64,000 bases of DNA from Hymenobacter baengnokdamensis (GTDB taxonomy: Bacteria; Bacteroidota; Bacteroidia; Cytophagales; Hymenobacteraceae), in NCBI RefSeq assembly GCF_008728635.1, contig NZ_CP044285.1, positions 3,410,001 through 3,474,000 on the forward strand. Direction: 5' to 3'. Below, one piece after another: positions 33,482 through 42,240 of this stretch. The position numbers were made by a program, and so were the translations under genes. The number at the start of each line of letters is the position of its first letter. Position 1 is the stretch's first letter. Under the pieces are notes generated by a model, which was not told the DNA's origin, ran no database searches, and saw only the letters and a program-made list of their open reading frames with translations.

Positions 33482-34111
33482 ATGAACTTACGCGCACTTA
33501 TCAGCCAGGGCGAGGGCGAACGGCTCGAATTCAAGAAGAAAACTACTCACCCTACCCGCATTGCGCGCACGCTGGCCTCGCTGGCCAACACGCACGGCGG
33601 CCAGGTACTGGTAGGCGTCGACGATGATGGCCGCGTGGTGGGCGTGCGCGACGCCGAGGAAGAAATGTTTGTGCTGCGCGAGGCGGCTGCCCACTACATC
33701 GACCCACCCCTGACGCTGGAATTTCGGGAAATTGAAACGGAGGGCGAGCATATCGTCTTGGTAGTCAAGGTAGCCGAAAGCCACAACAAGCCGCACCGCG
33801 CCCAGATAGCCCCCGGCGAGTGGCGGGGCTACGTGCGCGTTCGCGACGAAAGCGTGCAGGCCAGCGCCCTCACCGAGAAGGTTCTGGAGCGCGAGCAGCC
33901 CGCGGCCCGACTCGAAAAAATTCCGCTTAACAAGGATGAGCTGCGCGTGCTCGACTACCTCAAAACCTCCCAGCCGCGCATTACGGTAGCGCAGTACACC
34001 AGGCTTATCAACGTGAGCCGCCGCCGCGCCTACCGCACCCTCATCAAGCTCGTGCTGCACGGCTACCTGCGCTACCACGACAAGGAAAAGGAACCTTACT
34101 ATACGTTATAG
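33482..34111 (+). CDS. AlbA_2 (Schlafen-type) domain HTH protein
   Basis: A 209-residue protein. The N-terminal AlbA_2 domain (about residues 1-120) has GEGERLEFKKK, TLASLANTHGGQVLVGVDDDGRVVGV and the charged strand IVLVVKVAES. The C-terminal 60 residues resemble a winged helix (LRVLDYLKTSQPRITVAQYTRLINVSRRRAYRTLIKL), suggesting DNA-binding regulation. It follows DUF3127 by 118 bp on the same strand; a functional link is not certain. Confidence 0.83.
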   Translation: MNLRALISQGEGERLEFKKKTTHPTRIARTLASLANTHGGQVLVGVDDDGRVVGVRDAEEEMFVLREAAAHYIDPPLTLEFREIETEGEHIVLVVKVAESHNKPHRAQIAPGEWRGYVRVRDESVQASALTEKVLEREQPAARLEKIPLNKDELRVLDYLKTSQPRITVAQYTRLINVSRRRAYRTLIKLVLHGYLRYHDKEKEPYYTL

Positions 34112-34307
34112 GCAGGATTACTTACCCGTAAGCTCTTTATAATCAGTTATTTATTATAATTATAAAGATAAATATATTAATGATAATATGAACCCCTGCC
34201 ACCTCGCGAAGCAAGCAGTAGCACCACTTCGATGAGGGGAAGTCAGAGGAGCCGGACGCGCTGCGTTGGTTTATCCTGCTTCCTTAACTGCTCCTTCGTT
34301 TTAAGAC

Positions 34308-34342
34308 AAAAAACGCCCCCAAGTGTGTTGGCGGCGTTTTTT
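34308..34342 (-). terminator. Terminator of the Lys-rich micro-ORF
   Basis: AAAAAACGCC and CCAA pair with TTGG and GGCGTTTTTT across one mismatch. It sits 31 bp beyond the leftward micro-ORF stop. Confidence 0.85.
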
Positions 34343-34373
34343 AAGCTTAAGCAACTTGTCAGTAAGACTTACA

Positions 34374-34490
34374 TTAATCCTGCTTGCGGGCACGGGCAAC
34401 TTTCTTTTCCTCCTTTTCGGCTTTCTTTTCCTTGAGCGACTTGGTAGGCTCTTTCTTTTTCTCTTTACGGGCGTCCTGGGCTTTGGCCAT
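34374..34490 (-). CDS. Lysine-rich microprotein, 38 residues
   Basis: Reads ATG 34490 to TAA 34376. It starts MAKAQDARKEKKKEPTKSLK and continues with Lys/Glu/Ala, ending RARKQD: about 40% Lys and Arg, helical, with no hydrophobic core. A strong terminator is correctly placed behind it, which argues for a real transcript. Possibly an RNA- or ribosome-associated charged peptide; no family is recognised. Confidence 0.6.
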   Translation of the reverse strand: MAKAQDARKEKKKEPTKSLKEKKAEKEEKKVARARKQD

Positions 34491-34595
34491 GAGTGAAAAC
34501 TGGTTGGGGGTGAAGGTGATAAAACGTAGCTGGAGCGGCAAATTAACGCAGGGCGCCCGTCTGATGTTGTGCAGCGGAGCGCAGCCAAGCGGCCT

Positions 34596-36119
34596 TTAGG
34601 CAGGGGGCAAAGCCGGCCAGTAGCGCTCGCGCAGAATGCGTAAGTGATGCTGCTCGTGGCCGGTTACTATATAGAGCAGCGACCGCACGGTAACCGGGCC
34701 ACCGTTGGCGCGCCCGGCCCGGTCGAGCTGCCCGCCATTGAGGCCGCCGAAGAAAGCCAGCGTAGCTGCCCGCACGGCCTGGTACTCGGCCAGCAAGTCG
34801 CTCATTGGCCGGTCATTGGCTTCGCTATGAGCTGCAAACTCATTTTCGTCGAAGCCCGGCAATTCCTGGGCGTCGGCACGGGCAAAGCGCAGGGCACGGT
34901 ACGTAAAAATGCGCTCGGCATCCAGAATGTGCAGCAGCACTTCCTTGGGCGTCCATTTGCCGGGGGCATAGCGCATCAGCGCCTGGGCTTCGGTGAGGCT
35001 GGCCAGGTCGCGGTGCAGCTCGGCAGCCTGCTCGCGCAGCTGGACCAAGGGGTCGGCCCCGGCCGGAATAAGGTCGATATACGCCTGGGTGTAGGGCAGG
35101 TAGGTGCCGGGCGCCGGGCGCACTTGGGTAATAGCAGGAGCAGCAGACATGGCGGCAAAGGTAGCCGCCCGCCGCAGATACCGAAACTTCAGGCTGGCCG
35201 CACCCTGGGGGCGGCGGGTTAGCGCCAACCCACCAAGCTGGGTACGCAGGGGTAGCTTTTCGGTAGCGGCCACCTGCGGCGCTTCCAAGCCCCTGGTGCC
35301 AAATGCCCAGCGCAGAAAATCGGGCATGATAGCGCCCCAGGTGCCGGGGTGGTGATGGCCACCCGGCACCTCCACGTAGCGCGCTGCGGCCGGGGGCAAG
35401 CCCTGGGCCGCCAGGGCCGCGAGCATATCCAGGGTATCGTCGATGGCATCGATAATGCCATTGTTGTTGCGGTCACTGGTTTCGTCGTCGGTGCCGGCTT
35501 GCAGCCAGAACTGCTGGCCCGGCCGGGCCGGCCGGGCCGCTACCAGGCTGTGCATCAGGCGGTCGGCGTCGGTATAGCCGTCGTGCAGCCCCCTCCCCCG
35601 CCACCAGAACGAGCCGCTGAATACGCCGGCGCGCAGAAATGCCTCGGGGTGATGCCAGGCCAGGTCGAAGGCCATCAGGCCGCCCAGCGACATACCGGCC
35701 ACGGCTGCCTGGGCTGGGTCGGCGCTGGCGTGGTAGCGGCCCTGTACGTAGGGCAGCAACTCCTTGAGCATAAACGTGGTGTAGCGCCCGGCGCGGCTGC
35801 CCCGGCCCAGGTAATCGGGGCGCGCCGCCACGCCATACTCCTGCAGGCGGTCGGCCGCGTGAATAGCAACTACCACGAACGGCCTTACCTCACCGGCCCG
35901 AAACATCCGGTTGAGCGTAGCCGGCAACTGCAGACGCGCCAGGTCCTGGCCATCATTCAGATACAGTACCGGATACGGGGTAGCTGCCCGGCTCGAAAAA
36001 CCCGGCGGCAGCACCACGTCGAGGCGCACCACGCGCCCCAGCGCCACCGAAAATAACGACTCGTCGTGGCGCACGGCTACCGTGGTGCCGCGGGGCGATT
36101 GAAAGCGGGAAAAGGCCAT
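34596..36119 (-). CDS. Esterase-D-like hydrolase fused in frame to a DinB-family domain
   Basis: One open frame of 507 residues. Residues 1-275 are an alpha/beta-hydrolase esterase (PF00756 type): VLPPGFSSRAATPYPVLYLNDGQ, nucleophile in AGMSLGGLMAFD, and HHHPGTW late. A junction of about 45 residues looks non-domain-like. From ATG 35150 (184 residues) the frame encodes a DinB-like helical domain with GKWTPKEVLLHILDAERIF and VTGHEQHHLRILRERYW, whose His residues bind metal. A TACCTTTG promoter element sits 6 bp before ATG 35150, so DinB may also be made alone. The start ATG 36119 is preferred over an upstream in-frame ATG at 36149. Confidence 0.75.
   Translation of the reverse strand: MAFSRFQSPRGTTVAVRHDESLFSVALGRVVRLDVVLPPGFSSRAATPYPVLYLNDGQDLARLQLPATLNRMFRAGEVRPFVVVAIHAADRLQEYGVAARPDYLGRGSRAGRYTTFMLKELLPYVQGRYHASADPAQAAVAGMSLGGLMAFDLAWHHPEAFLRAGVFSGSFWWRGRGLHDGYTDADRLMHSLVAARPARPGQQFWLQAGTDDETSDRNNNGIIDAIDDTLDMLAALAAQGLPPAAARYVEVPGGHHHPGTWGAIMPDFLRWAFGTRGLEAPQVAATEKLPLRTQLGGLALTRRPQGAASLKFRYLRRAATFAAMSAAPAITQVRPAPGTYLPYTQAYIDLIPAGADPLVQLREQAAELHRDLASLTEAQALMRYAPGKWTPKEVLLHILDAERIFTYRALRFARADAQELPGFDENEFAAHSEANDRPMSDLLAEYQAVRAATLAFFGGLNGGQLDRAGRANGGPVTVRSLLYIVTGHEQHHLRILRERYWPALPPA
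35156..35163 (-). promoter_or_regulatory. Internal -7 element TACCTTTG before the DinB part
   Basis: Reads TACCTTTG on the minus strand, 5 bp before ATG 35150. A weak TTTC sits 19 bp upstream, at the Bacteroidota -33 position. This is strong positional evidence for separate DinB expression. Confidence 0.55.
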
Positions 36120-36187
36120 TGGCTTGCAAATAAACATACCTGCCGGCATTCCAAAGAAAACTTGGCCGTTCAGTTTTTCTGCTTAGT

Positions 36188-36940
36188 TTGCGGCCGGTTC
36201 CGGCGCATGTCATCCCCGCCGGGCCTTGCCCCTTGCACGAAGAATACCGCCGCTTTTATTCCCAGCATTTGGGCGTTGACATGGAAATGCTGGTCGTGGG
36301 CGACTACGGCTACCCGGTTATTATTTTCCCGACTTCCAACGGCCGCTACTTCGAGGCCCGCGACTTTCACCTCACCGACTCGGTACGCTGGTTTGTGGAA
36401 AACCGGCTGCTCAAGCTCATCTGTATCGACAGCGGCGACAAGTGGAGCTGGTACGCCAAGCACTTGCACCCCGGCACCCGCGTGCACAATCACGGCCTCT
36501 ACGACCGCATGATAACCGACGAGCTGGTGCCGCGCTTCCAGCAGGAGTGCCAGGTAGATAAGGTAGGCGTAGCCGGCTGCTCCTTAGGCGGTTATCAGGC
36601 CCTAAACTTCGCCTTTCGCCATCCCGACCAGGTAGCGCATCTTTTCTCGATGGGGGCTTCGTTCGACATTCGGATGTTTCTGGACGGGCACTACGACGAG
36701 CAGGCCTATTTCCACAATCCGCCCGATTATATGCCTGATGCGCAGAATGCTGACTTCTATAAAATGAACATCATTCTGGGTACTGCCGAGCACGACTTCT
36801 GCAAAGAGGCCAATTACCGGATGTCGGATATTCTGGCCCGCAAAGGCATTGCGCACCGCCTCGACGTGCGCCCCTACGGCACCCACGACTGGCCCGTGTG
36901 GCGCGATATGTTTCCGGACTATGTATCCTCTATCTTTTAA
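36188..36940 (+). CDS. Alpha/beta-hydrolase esterase family protein
   Basis: A 250-residue cytosolic serine hydrolase. The nucleophile is in GVAGCSLGGYQALN (about residue 137). The acid residue is likely in GTAEHDFC and the His in GTHDWPVWRDMFP. The family is esterase-like (PF00756), with a typical early DMEMLVVGDYGYPVIIFPTSNG. The start is uncertain: TTG 36188 gives 250 residues, while TTG 36233 gives 235 and fits family N-termini better. It is the first gene of the ligase cluster, 63 bp before the ATP-grasp gene. Confidence 0.78.
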   Translation: MRPVPAHVIPAGPCPLHEEYRRFYSQHLGVDMEMLVVGDYGYPVIIFPTSNGRYFEARDFHLTDSVRWFVENRLLKLICIDSGDKWSWYAKHLHPGTRVHNHGLYDRMITDELVPRFQQECQVDKVGVAGCSLGGYQALNFAFRHPDQVAHLFSMGASFDIRMFLDGHYDEQAYFHNPPDYMPDAQNADFYKMNIILGTAEHDFCKEANYRMSDILARKGIAHRLDVRPYGTHDWPVWRDMFPDYVSSIF

Positions 36941-37003
36941 ACCGCTTCTTCCGTAGAAGTAGCGCACTTACCTACACCTTCGCACTTACGCTCAGCTTTC
37001 ACC

Positions 37004-38182
37004 ATGAAAAAAATCGGCATCTTGTTCGGCCAGGAAAATACCTTTCCCCAGGCTTTTGTAGACCGCGTCAACCAGAAGGCCGTTGATGGCATCACGGCCG
37101 AGTTTGTCCGGATTGAGGAGGTCGAGCAGGCCGTAGCCACCGACTACGCGGTTATTATTGACCGCATTTCGCAGGACGTGCCCTTTTACCGCGCCTTCCT
37201 CAAAAATGCTGCCCTCACGGGCACTGCGGTGATTAACAACCCCTTCTGGTGGAGCGCCGACGAGAAGTTCTTCAACAATGCCCTGGCCGTGCAGCTTGGC
37301 GTGCCGGTGCCCAAAACCCTGTTGCTGCCCAGCAAAGCCCGCCCCGACGATACGAGCGAAAACTCGTTTCGTAATCTGGCGATGTTCGACTGGCATAAGG
37401 CCTTCGAAAAAATTGGCTTCCCGGCTTTTATGAAGCCCCACGCCGGGGGTGGCTGGAAGAGCGTGTACAAGGTTGATAACCCCGAGGAAGCGTGGCGCGC
37501 CTACGACGAAACCGGCCAGCTCGTGATGCTGTACCAGGAGGCTATCGACTTCGACGACTACTTCCGCTGCTACTGCCTCGGCGGCAAAGACGTGCTCATT
37601 ATGCCTTATGAGCCGCGCAATGCCCCTCATCAGCGCTACCAGACGGAAATGAAAACCCAGGGCGAGGCCGGCGAAAAGCTGCTTGCTACTATCCGAGACT
37701 ATGTGCTGCGCTTGTGTCAGGGCCTGGGCTATGACTTTAACACCGTGGAATTTGCCGTGCGTGACGGTATTCCGATTGCCATCGATTTTGGCAACCCCGC
37801 TCCCGATGCCGACATCAACTCGGTTGGCGCCGAAAACTTTGAGTGGGTGGTAGAGCACGCGGCCAACCTGGCCATTGCGCGCGCCCAGGCCCAGCGGCCG
37901 GGCCAGGACAACCTGACCTGGGGCACGTTTGTGCAGAAATCGGCCCGGCAGCAATCTGCCTTCCCGGCTACGAAAGGTCCAGTAGAGGTTGGGACTGCGG
38001 TGCACGAAACCAACGACTTAGGCACCAATCCACCCAAGGCCGCTAAAAAAGCGACCACTTCTACCAAACCAGCAGCCTCCGGCATTGTAGCCCCCGCCGG
38101 TGAAGTGCCCAAGCCAACTGCTGCTCCTAAAGCCGCCAGCTCAGGCGCTAAGCCCAAAAAACCAACAACTAAAAAATCGTAA
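37004..38182 (+). CDS. RimK-like ATP-grasp ligase
   Basis: A 392-residue ATP-dependent carboxylate-amine ligase by fold. The ATP-grasp parts are visible: AFMKPHAGGGWKSVYKV (ATP Lys and Gly-rich loop, about 145-160), LYQEAIDFDDYFRCY and VEFAVRDGIPIAIDFGNP with the metal-binding Glu and Asn. Residues after about 320 are a Pro/Lys/Ala-rich disordered tail (KPTAAPKAA and similar) ending KKPTTKKS. Substrates are unknown; by neighbours it makes a peptide-like bond. A terminator follows, so it may be split from the next gene. Confidence 0.82.
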   Translation: MKKIGILFGQENTFPQAFVDRVNQKAVDGITAEFVRIEEVEQAVATDYAVIIDRISQDVPFYRAFLKNAALTGTAVINNPFWWSADEKFFNNALAVQLGVPVPKTLLLPSKARPDDTSENSFRNLAMFDWHKAFEKIGFPAFMKPHAGGGWKSVYKVDNPEEAWRAYDETGQLVMLYQEAIDFDDYFRCYCLGGKDVLIMPYEPRNAPHQRYQTEMKTQGEAGEKLLATIRDYVLRLCQGLGYDFNTVEFAVRDGIPIAIDFGNPAPDADINSVGAENFEWVVEHAANLAIARAQAQRPGQDNLTWGTFVQKSARQQSAFPATKGPVEVGTAVHETNDLGTNPPKAAKKATTSTKPAASGIVAPAGEVPKPTAAPKAASSGAKPKKPTTKKS

Positions 38183-38207
38183 CAGCTAGTTATTGCGCGT
38201 GCTTTTT

Positions 38208-38245
38208 AAAAGGGCTGCCCTCGCCATCAGGAGGCAGCCCTTTTT
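38208..38245 (+). terminator. Stem-loop after the ATP-grasp gene
   Basis: AAAAGGGCTGCC pairs with GGCAGCCCTTTT around a 13-nt loop, with a T-tract. The ligase cluster continues on the other side. Confidence 0.85.
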
Positions 38246-38308
38246 CTGGTACTTGCGCTAAACAGGTGGCCGGCGTTTAACCTACTTTCATTACATATAC
38301 TTTTAGCT

Positions 38309-39412
38309 ATGTCCCGCCCCGTTTTCACCCTCGGCATCGAGGAAGAGTTTCAAACCATCGACCCCACGACGCGCGACCTGCGCTCGCATATGTCGAAGAT
38401 TGTGGAGGACGGCAAGATTACGCTCCACGAGCAGGTGAAGGCCGAAATGCACGAGTCGGTAGTGGAAGTAGGAACGGTTATCTGTAAAAATATTGAGGAG
38501 GCCCGCACCGAAGTACTGCACCTGCGCCGCCAGGTAGTGGAGCTGGCCGACCGCGTGGGGCTGAAAATAGCGGCGGCGGGTACGCACCCCTTTTCGCGCT
38601 GGCAAGACCAGCCTATTACGCCCGACGCCCGCTACGACAAAATAGTGGAAGAATTGCAGGAGGCTGCCCGCTCGAATCTGGTTTTTGGAATGCACGTCCA
38701 CATTGGTATCGAAAACCGTGATTTGGGCGTGTATATGATGAATGCGCTGCGATATTTTTTACCCCACCTGTTTGCGCTCAGTACCAACTCTCCTTTCTGG
38801 GAAGGCCGCGAAACAGGTTATAAGTCATTCAGAACTAAAGTATTCGAGCGGTTTCCGCGCACTGGCATTCCCGATTATTTCAGCAGTGCATCTGAATACG
38901 ACGAGTTTATTGCGCTGCTTATCAAAACTGGCTGCATTGATAACGGCAAGAAAATATGGTGGGATTTACGGCTACACCCATTTTTCGACACCATCGAATA
39001 TCGCATCTGTGATATGATGATGCGGCCTGACGAAACTATTGCGGTAGCAGCCGTGATGCAGGCCCTGGTAGCCAAGATTTACAAGCTTAAGTGCCAGAAC
39101 CTGAACTTCCGGCTTTACCGCAGCTCGCTCATCAAGGAAAATAAATGGCGGGCTGCCCGGTATGGTATTGATGGCCAGCTAATTGATTTTGGTACTGAAG
39201 AAGAGAAGCCGGCTCGCCAGCTTATCTTGGAATTACTCGATTTTGTGGATGACGTGCTCGACGAGCTGGGTAGCCGCCACGAGGTGGAATATATTCTTAA
39301 AATGCTTGAGATGGGCACCGGTGCCGACCGCCAGCTCGCCGTATTTCAGCAGACCGGCGACCTGACCAAAGTAGTGGATTATATCCTGAGCGAAACGATT
39401 TATGGGCTGTAA
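38309..39412 (+). CDS. GCS2-type carboxylate-amine ligase (YbdK family)
   Basis: Glutamate-cysteine-ligase-like enzyme that joins a carboxylate to an amine using ATP. 367 residues. TLGIEEEFQTIDPTT (residues 7-20) is the N-terminal signature, VFGMHVHIGI (His metal/substrate) lies near 130, and YRICDMMMRPDETIAVAAVMQ is the C-terminal block. YbdK-type proteins are weak gamma-glutamylcysteine ligases, so the natural substrate is open. It is 73 bp upstream of the amidotransferase gene, suggesting a shared transcript. Codons in the middle (about 38740-39090) are AT-richer. Confidence 0.88.
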   Translation: MSRPVFTLGIEEEFQTIDPTTRDLRSHMSKIVEDGKITLHEQVKAEMHESVVEVGTVICKNIEEARTEVLHLRRQVVELADRVGLKIAAAGTHPFSRWQDQPITPDARYDKIVEELQEAARSNLVFGMHVHIGIENRDLGVYMMNALRYFLPHLFALSTNSPFWEGRETGYKSFRTKVFERFPRTGIPDYFSSASEYDEFIALLIKTGCIDNGKKIWWDLRLHPFFDTIEYRICDMMMRPDETIAVAAVMQALVAKIYKLKCQNLNFRLYRSSLIKENKWRAARYGIDGQLIDFGTEEEKPARQLILELLDFVDDVLDELGSRHEVEYILKMLEMGTGADRQLAVFQQTGDLTKVVDYILSETIYGL

Positions 39413-39484
39413 GCAGCCCGTTGCCCGTATTTAGTAGCTATGCCGGTAAATAATCGGCAAATTTCTGAAAGTCACCCAGAGTTT

Positions 39485-40309
39485 ATGCCTACCATAAGAA
39501 TCGCCCTGCTAGATATGTATAATAATTTCCCGAATGAGGGAATGCGTTGTATTCGCCAGCTATTACAACAAGCCGAAGCCGCTAATCATGTCCGTTTTGA
39601 GGTCGATACCTTCAACGTTCGGGCAACTGCCGAACTACCTGACCTCGAATATGATATCTATATTTCTACAGGCGGGCCCGGCAGTCCGCTGCCATCGAAT
39701 GAGCCGTGGGAGCCGCGCTACTTCGATTTTATTGATGCCTTATTTGCGTATAATGCTACGGCCGAGCGCAAGAAGCACGTATTATTAATCTGTCATTCCT
39801 TTCAGCTGGTAAGCCGGCACCTGGGGCTGGGAGAAATCAGCAAGCGTAAGTCTACCTCTTTCGGCGTGTTGCCTGTGCACCTGACGCCGGCCGGCCACGC
39901 CGACCCCATTTTTGCCCAGCTGCCGGAGCCTTTTTACGCGGTTGACTCCCGCGATTATCAGCTTACCGATTTGCTGCCCGAGCGCCTGCGCGAGCTGGGC
40001 GTAGACGTGCTGTGCCTCGAAAAGGAGCGGCCCCACGTTCCGTTGGCGCGCGCCATTATGGCGCTGCGATTTTCACCCGAGATACTCGGTACGCAGTTTC
40101 ATCCGGAGGCTGATGGGGAAGGCATGCTGCGCTACATGCGCACCGACGAGCGTAAGCAGCAGGTTATCACAGCGTATGGCGAAGAAAAATACCACGAGAT
40201 GGTGCGCCTGCTGGCTACTCCCGAGGCCATTGCGCTAACTGAGGCGACGATAGTGCCCTCTTTTTTACGGCGGGCCCTGGCAGCCACTAGCGAGCCTGTA
40301 CTTGCCTGA
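39485..40309 (+). CDS. Class I glutamine amidotransferase domain protein
   Basis: Stand-alone glutaminase domain, 274 residues, releasing ammonia from Gln for a partner. The nucleophile Cys is in LLICHSFQLVSRHLG (about C103), and the catalytic His and Glu are in LGTQFHPEADGEG (about H205). ATG 39485 is preferred: residues before it from ATG 39440 are not conserved-looking and the Rossmann-type start IRIALLDMYNNFPNEG follows at once. It sits between GCS2 and the ATP-grasp-like protein, so an amidation partnership is likely. Confidence 0.85.
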   Translation: MPTIRIALLDMYNNFPNEGMRCIRQLLQQAEAANHVRFEVDTFNVRATAELPDLEYDIYISTGGPGSPLPSNEPWEPRYFDFIDALFAYNATAERKKHVLLICHSFQLVSRHLGLGEISKRKSTSFGVLPVHLTPAGHADPIFAQLPEPFYAVDSRDYQLTDLLPERLRELGVDVLCLEKERPHVPLARAIMALRFSPEILGTQFHPEADGEGMLRYMRTDERKQQVITAYGEEKYHEMVRLLATPEAIALTEATIVPSFLRRALAATSEPVLA

Positions 40310-40387
40310 TTAAGAATTTAGCCCCGCATTTAGCAGTGGCGCGAACCGGCTTGCGCGCGTACTTATTTCTTTCTTCCCGTTGCCGTT

Positions 40388-41578
40388 ATGATTCCTGCTC
40401 CGCGTCAGTTATTTAATGCTGCTTTTTCTCCGCAGCGCTACCAGGAAATGCTGGCCGATATCAACCAGCAGCTTCCCGGCCAGCTCGACTTCAGAGTAGC
40501 CGAAACGCCGGTTTTCGTACCTGCCGAATTACGCGATAAACTAATCCGGGCCGGCCAGGATATTATCCGCGTAATTCAGCAGCCTACTTTCAAGCAGCTC
40601 ACGGAAGGCGCTATTCCCGACAGGCAGCGCGTGCCGAATGAAGATGCCCACGCTGAGTTTTTGACTTTCGATTTTGCAGTATGCCGCAACAACGCCGGCG
40701 AGTTGGAGCCGCAGCTAATTGAAATGCAAGGCTTTCCTTCGCTCTATGCGTTTCAGGCCTACCTACCCGAATTATTTGCCAGGCACTACCCAATTGCCGA
40801 TTCAGTTTCACCGTTTATCGACGTGCCCGATTCGGATGCTTATAAAGCAGCGCTTAGAAAGCTGATTCTGGCGGATGAAAACCCAGAAAACGTAATTTTG
40901 CTGGAGCTTTTTCCGGAGCGCCAGAAGACCCGCATCGACTTTGCGTTATCGAAGAACTACTGGGGCATCGAAGCCGTTTCGCTGCCCGATATACGCAAGC
41001 GGGGCAGGCAACTATTTTATGAAAAGGACGGCCGGGAAATCGTAATTAAGCGAATTTATAATCGTATTATTTTTGACGAGCTGGCCAGGTATCCAGACCT
41101 GAACCCGGAATTTAATCTGACTGATGAGGTCGATGTAACCTGGGTGGGCCACCCCAACTGGTTTTTTCGAATCAGCAAATATACGCTCCCTCTTATTTTC
41201 AGCGAGTTTGCTCCGCCCAGCTACTACTTACACGAGTTGAATACGTATCCGGCCGATTTGGAAAACTACGTTTTGAAGCCGTTGTTTTCGTTTGCTGGCG
41301 CGGGCGTGCGCCTGCACATTACAGCCAGCGACCTCGATGCGCTCCCCGACAAGCATAATTATTTATTGCAGCGTAAAGTAAAATACGAGCCCGTAGTGCA
41401 GTCGCCCGATGGCTTGGTGAAATGCGAAATCCGGCTGCTCTACATCTGGCCGCCTACTGCCCCTGAGCCCAAGCTGGTGGCAGGTCTGGCCCGCCTGAGC
41501 CGCGGAGAGATGATTGGGGTAGATTTTAATAAAAATATGGATTGGGTAGGCGGCACTACTCCTTTGTTTGAAAAATAA
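40388..41578 (+). CDS. ATP-grasp-like protein of unknown function
   Basis: A 396-residue protein without signal peptide. Its second half has features of an ATP-grasp domain: NYVLKPLFSFAGAGVRL (Lys and Gly-rich loop, about 294-310), LLQRKV, then CEIRLLYIW and RLSRGEMIGVDFNKN with Glu, Arg and Asn metal-ligand spacing. EMQGFPSLYAFQAY is a conserved-looking N-terminal block. The order recalls glutathionylspermidine-synthase-type ligases. The call rests on weak motifs and on its place in the cluster. Confidence 0.6.
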   Translation: MIPAPRQLFNAAFSPQRYQEMLADINQQLPGQLDFRVAETPVFVPAELRDKLIRAGQDIIRVIQQPTFKQLTEGAIPDRQRVPNEDAHAEFLTFDFAVCRNNAGELEPQLIEMQGFPSLYAFQAYLPELFARHYPIADSVSPFIDVPDSDAYKAALRKLILADENPENVILLELFPERQKTRIDFALSKNYWGIEAVSLPDIRKRGRQLFYEKDGREIVIKRIYNRIIFDELARYPDLNPEFNLTDEVDVTWVGHPNWFFRISKYTLPLIFSEFAPPSYYLHELNTYPADLENYVLKPLFSFAGAGVRLHITASDLDALPDKHNYLLQRKVKYEPVVQSPDGLVKCEIRLLYIWPPTAPEPKLVAGLARLSRGEMIGVDFNKNMDWVGGTTPLFEK

Positions 41579-41665
41579 AGCACTCGCTAGGTTAAGCTGG
41601 CGCGCCAACTTAGGCGGTAAGGCTGCGTATCAGGTTGCCATTGCTTTTATCTAAAGCCAACCACC

Positions 41666-42157
41666 ATGTCGACTCTTACTGAGCAGGGCCTCCGAATTTC
41701 CAAGAATGCAATTTTCAATTTATTTATTCGTAGAGCTGGCCGGCTGCTGGGCCGGCCGTTTAAAGTTATTACTATTCTTAATGAAACCGCTGACAAACTA
41801 GCGGATGAAAATAGTAAAGCTAATAAATTCGAGCAGCTTTTTGCTGCCGGAGCAACGCTTATCCGACTGGTTCGCAGCTACGTTACCGGAGAATACCGGG
41901 AAATCAAGACCAGTACGATTGTGGCTGGGCTCGCCGTGTTACTTTACGTACTGAGCCCGATTGATTTAATCCCTGATTTTATTCCGGTGCTGGGCTTTCT
42001 GGACGACCTGAGCTTAATAAGTTGGTTTGCCGGAAAATTTCAGGCAGAATTGGGGCGATTTCGTGATTGGGAAGGCCGGAATGCGCACCTGCAGGCGTCG
42101 GCTCCGGCCCAGGGCGACCGTAGCCTGCCCGCCACGGCAGAGTTGGGCCATTCCTAA
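41666..42157 (+). CDS. DUF1232 (YkvA-like) membrane protein
   Basis: A 163-residue protein. The diagnostic DUF1232 block VLLYVLSPIDLIPDFIPVLGFLDDL is at about residues 93-118, a hydrophobic hairpin that probably inserts in the membrane. An N-terminal helical, basic region precedes it and the last 30 residues are low complexity. Its role is not known. It follows the ligase cluster by 88 bp on the same strand. Confidence 0.85.
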   Translation: MSTLTEQGLRISKNAIFNLFIRRAGRLLGRPFKVITILNETADKLADENSKANKFEQLFAAGATLIRLVRSYVTGEYREIKTSTIVAGLAVLLYVLSPIDLIPDFIPVLGFLDDLSLISWFAGKFQAELGRFRDWEGRNAHLQASAPAQGDRSLPATAELGHS

Positions 42158-42240
42158 ATACGTTATCGTAGCCTTTGCTAGCCAGACCTCCCGCTTTTTC
42201 TACGCGCTGCGAGGCCCGAGCAATCCGCCTTATTTTGCTT

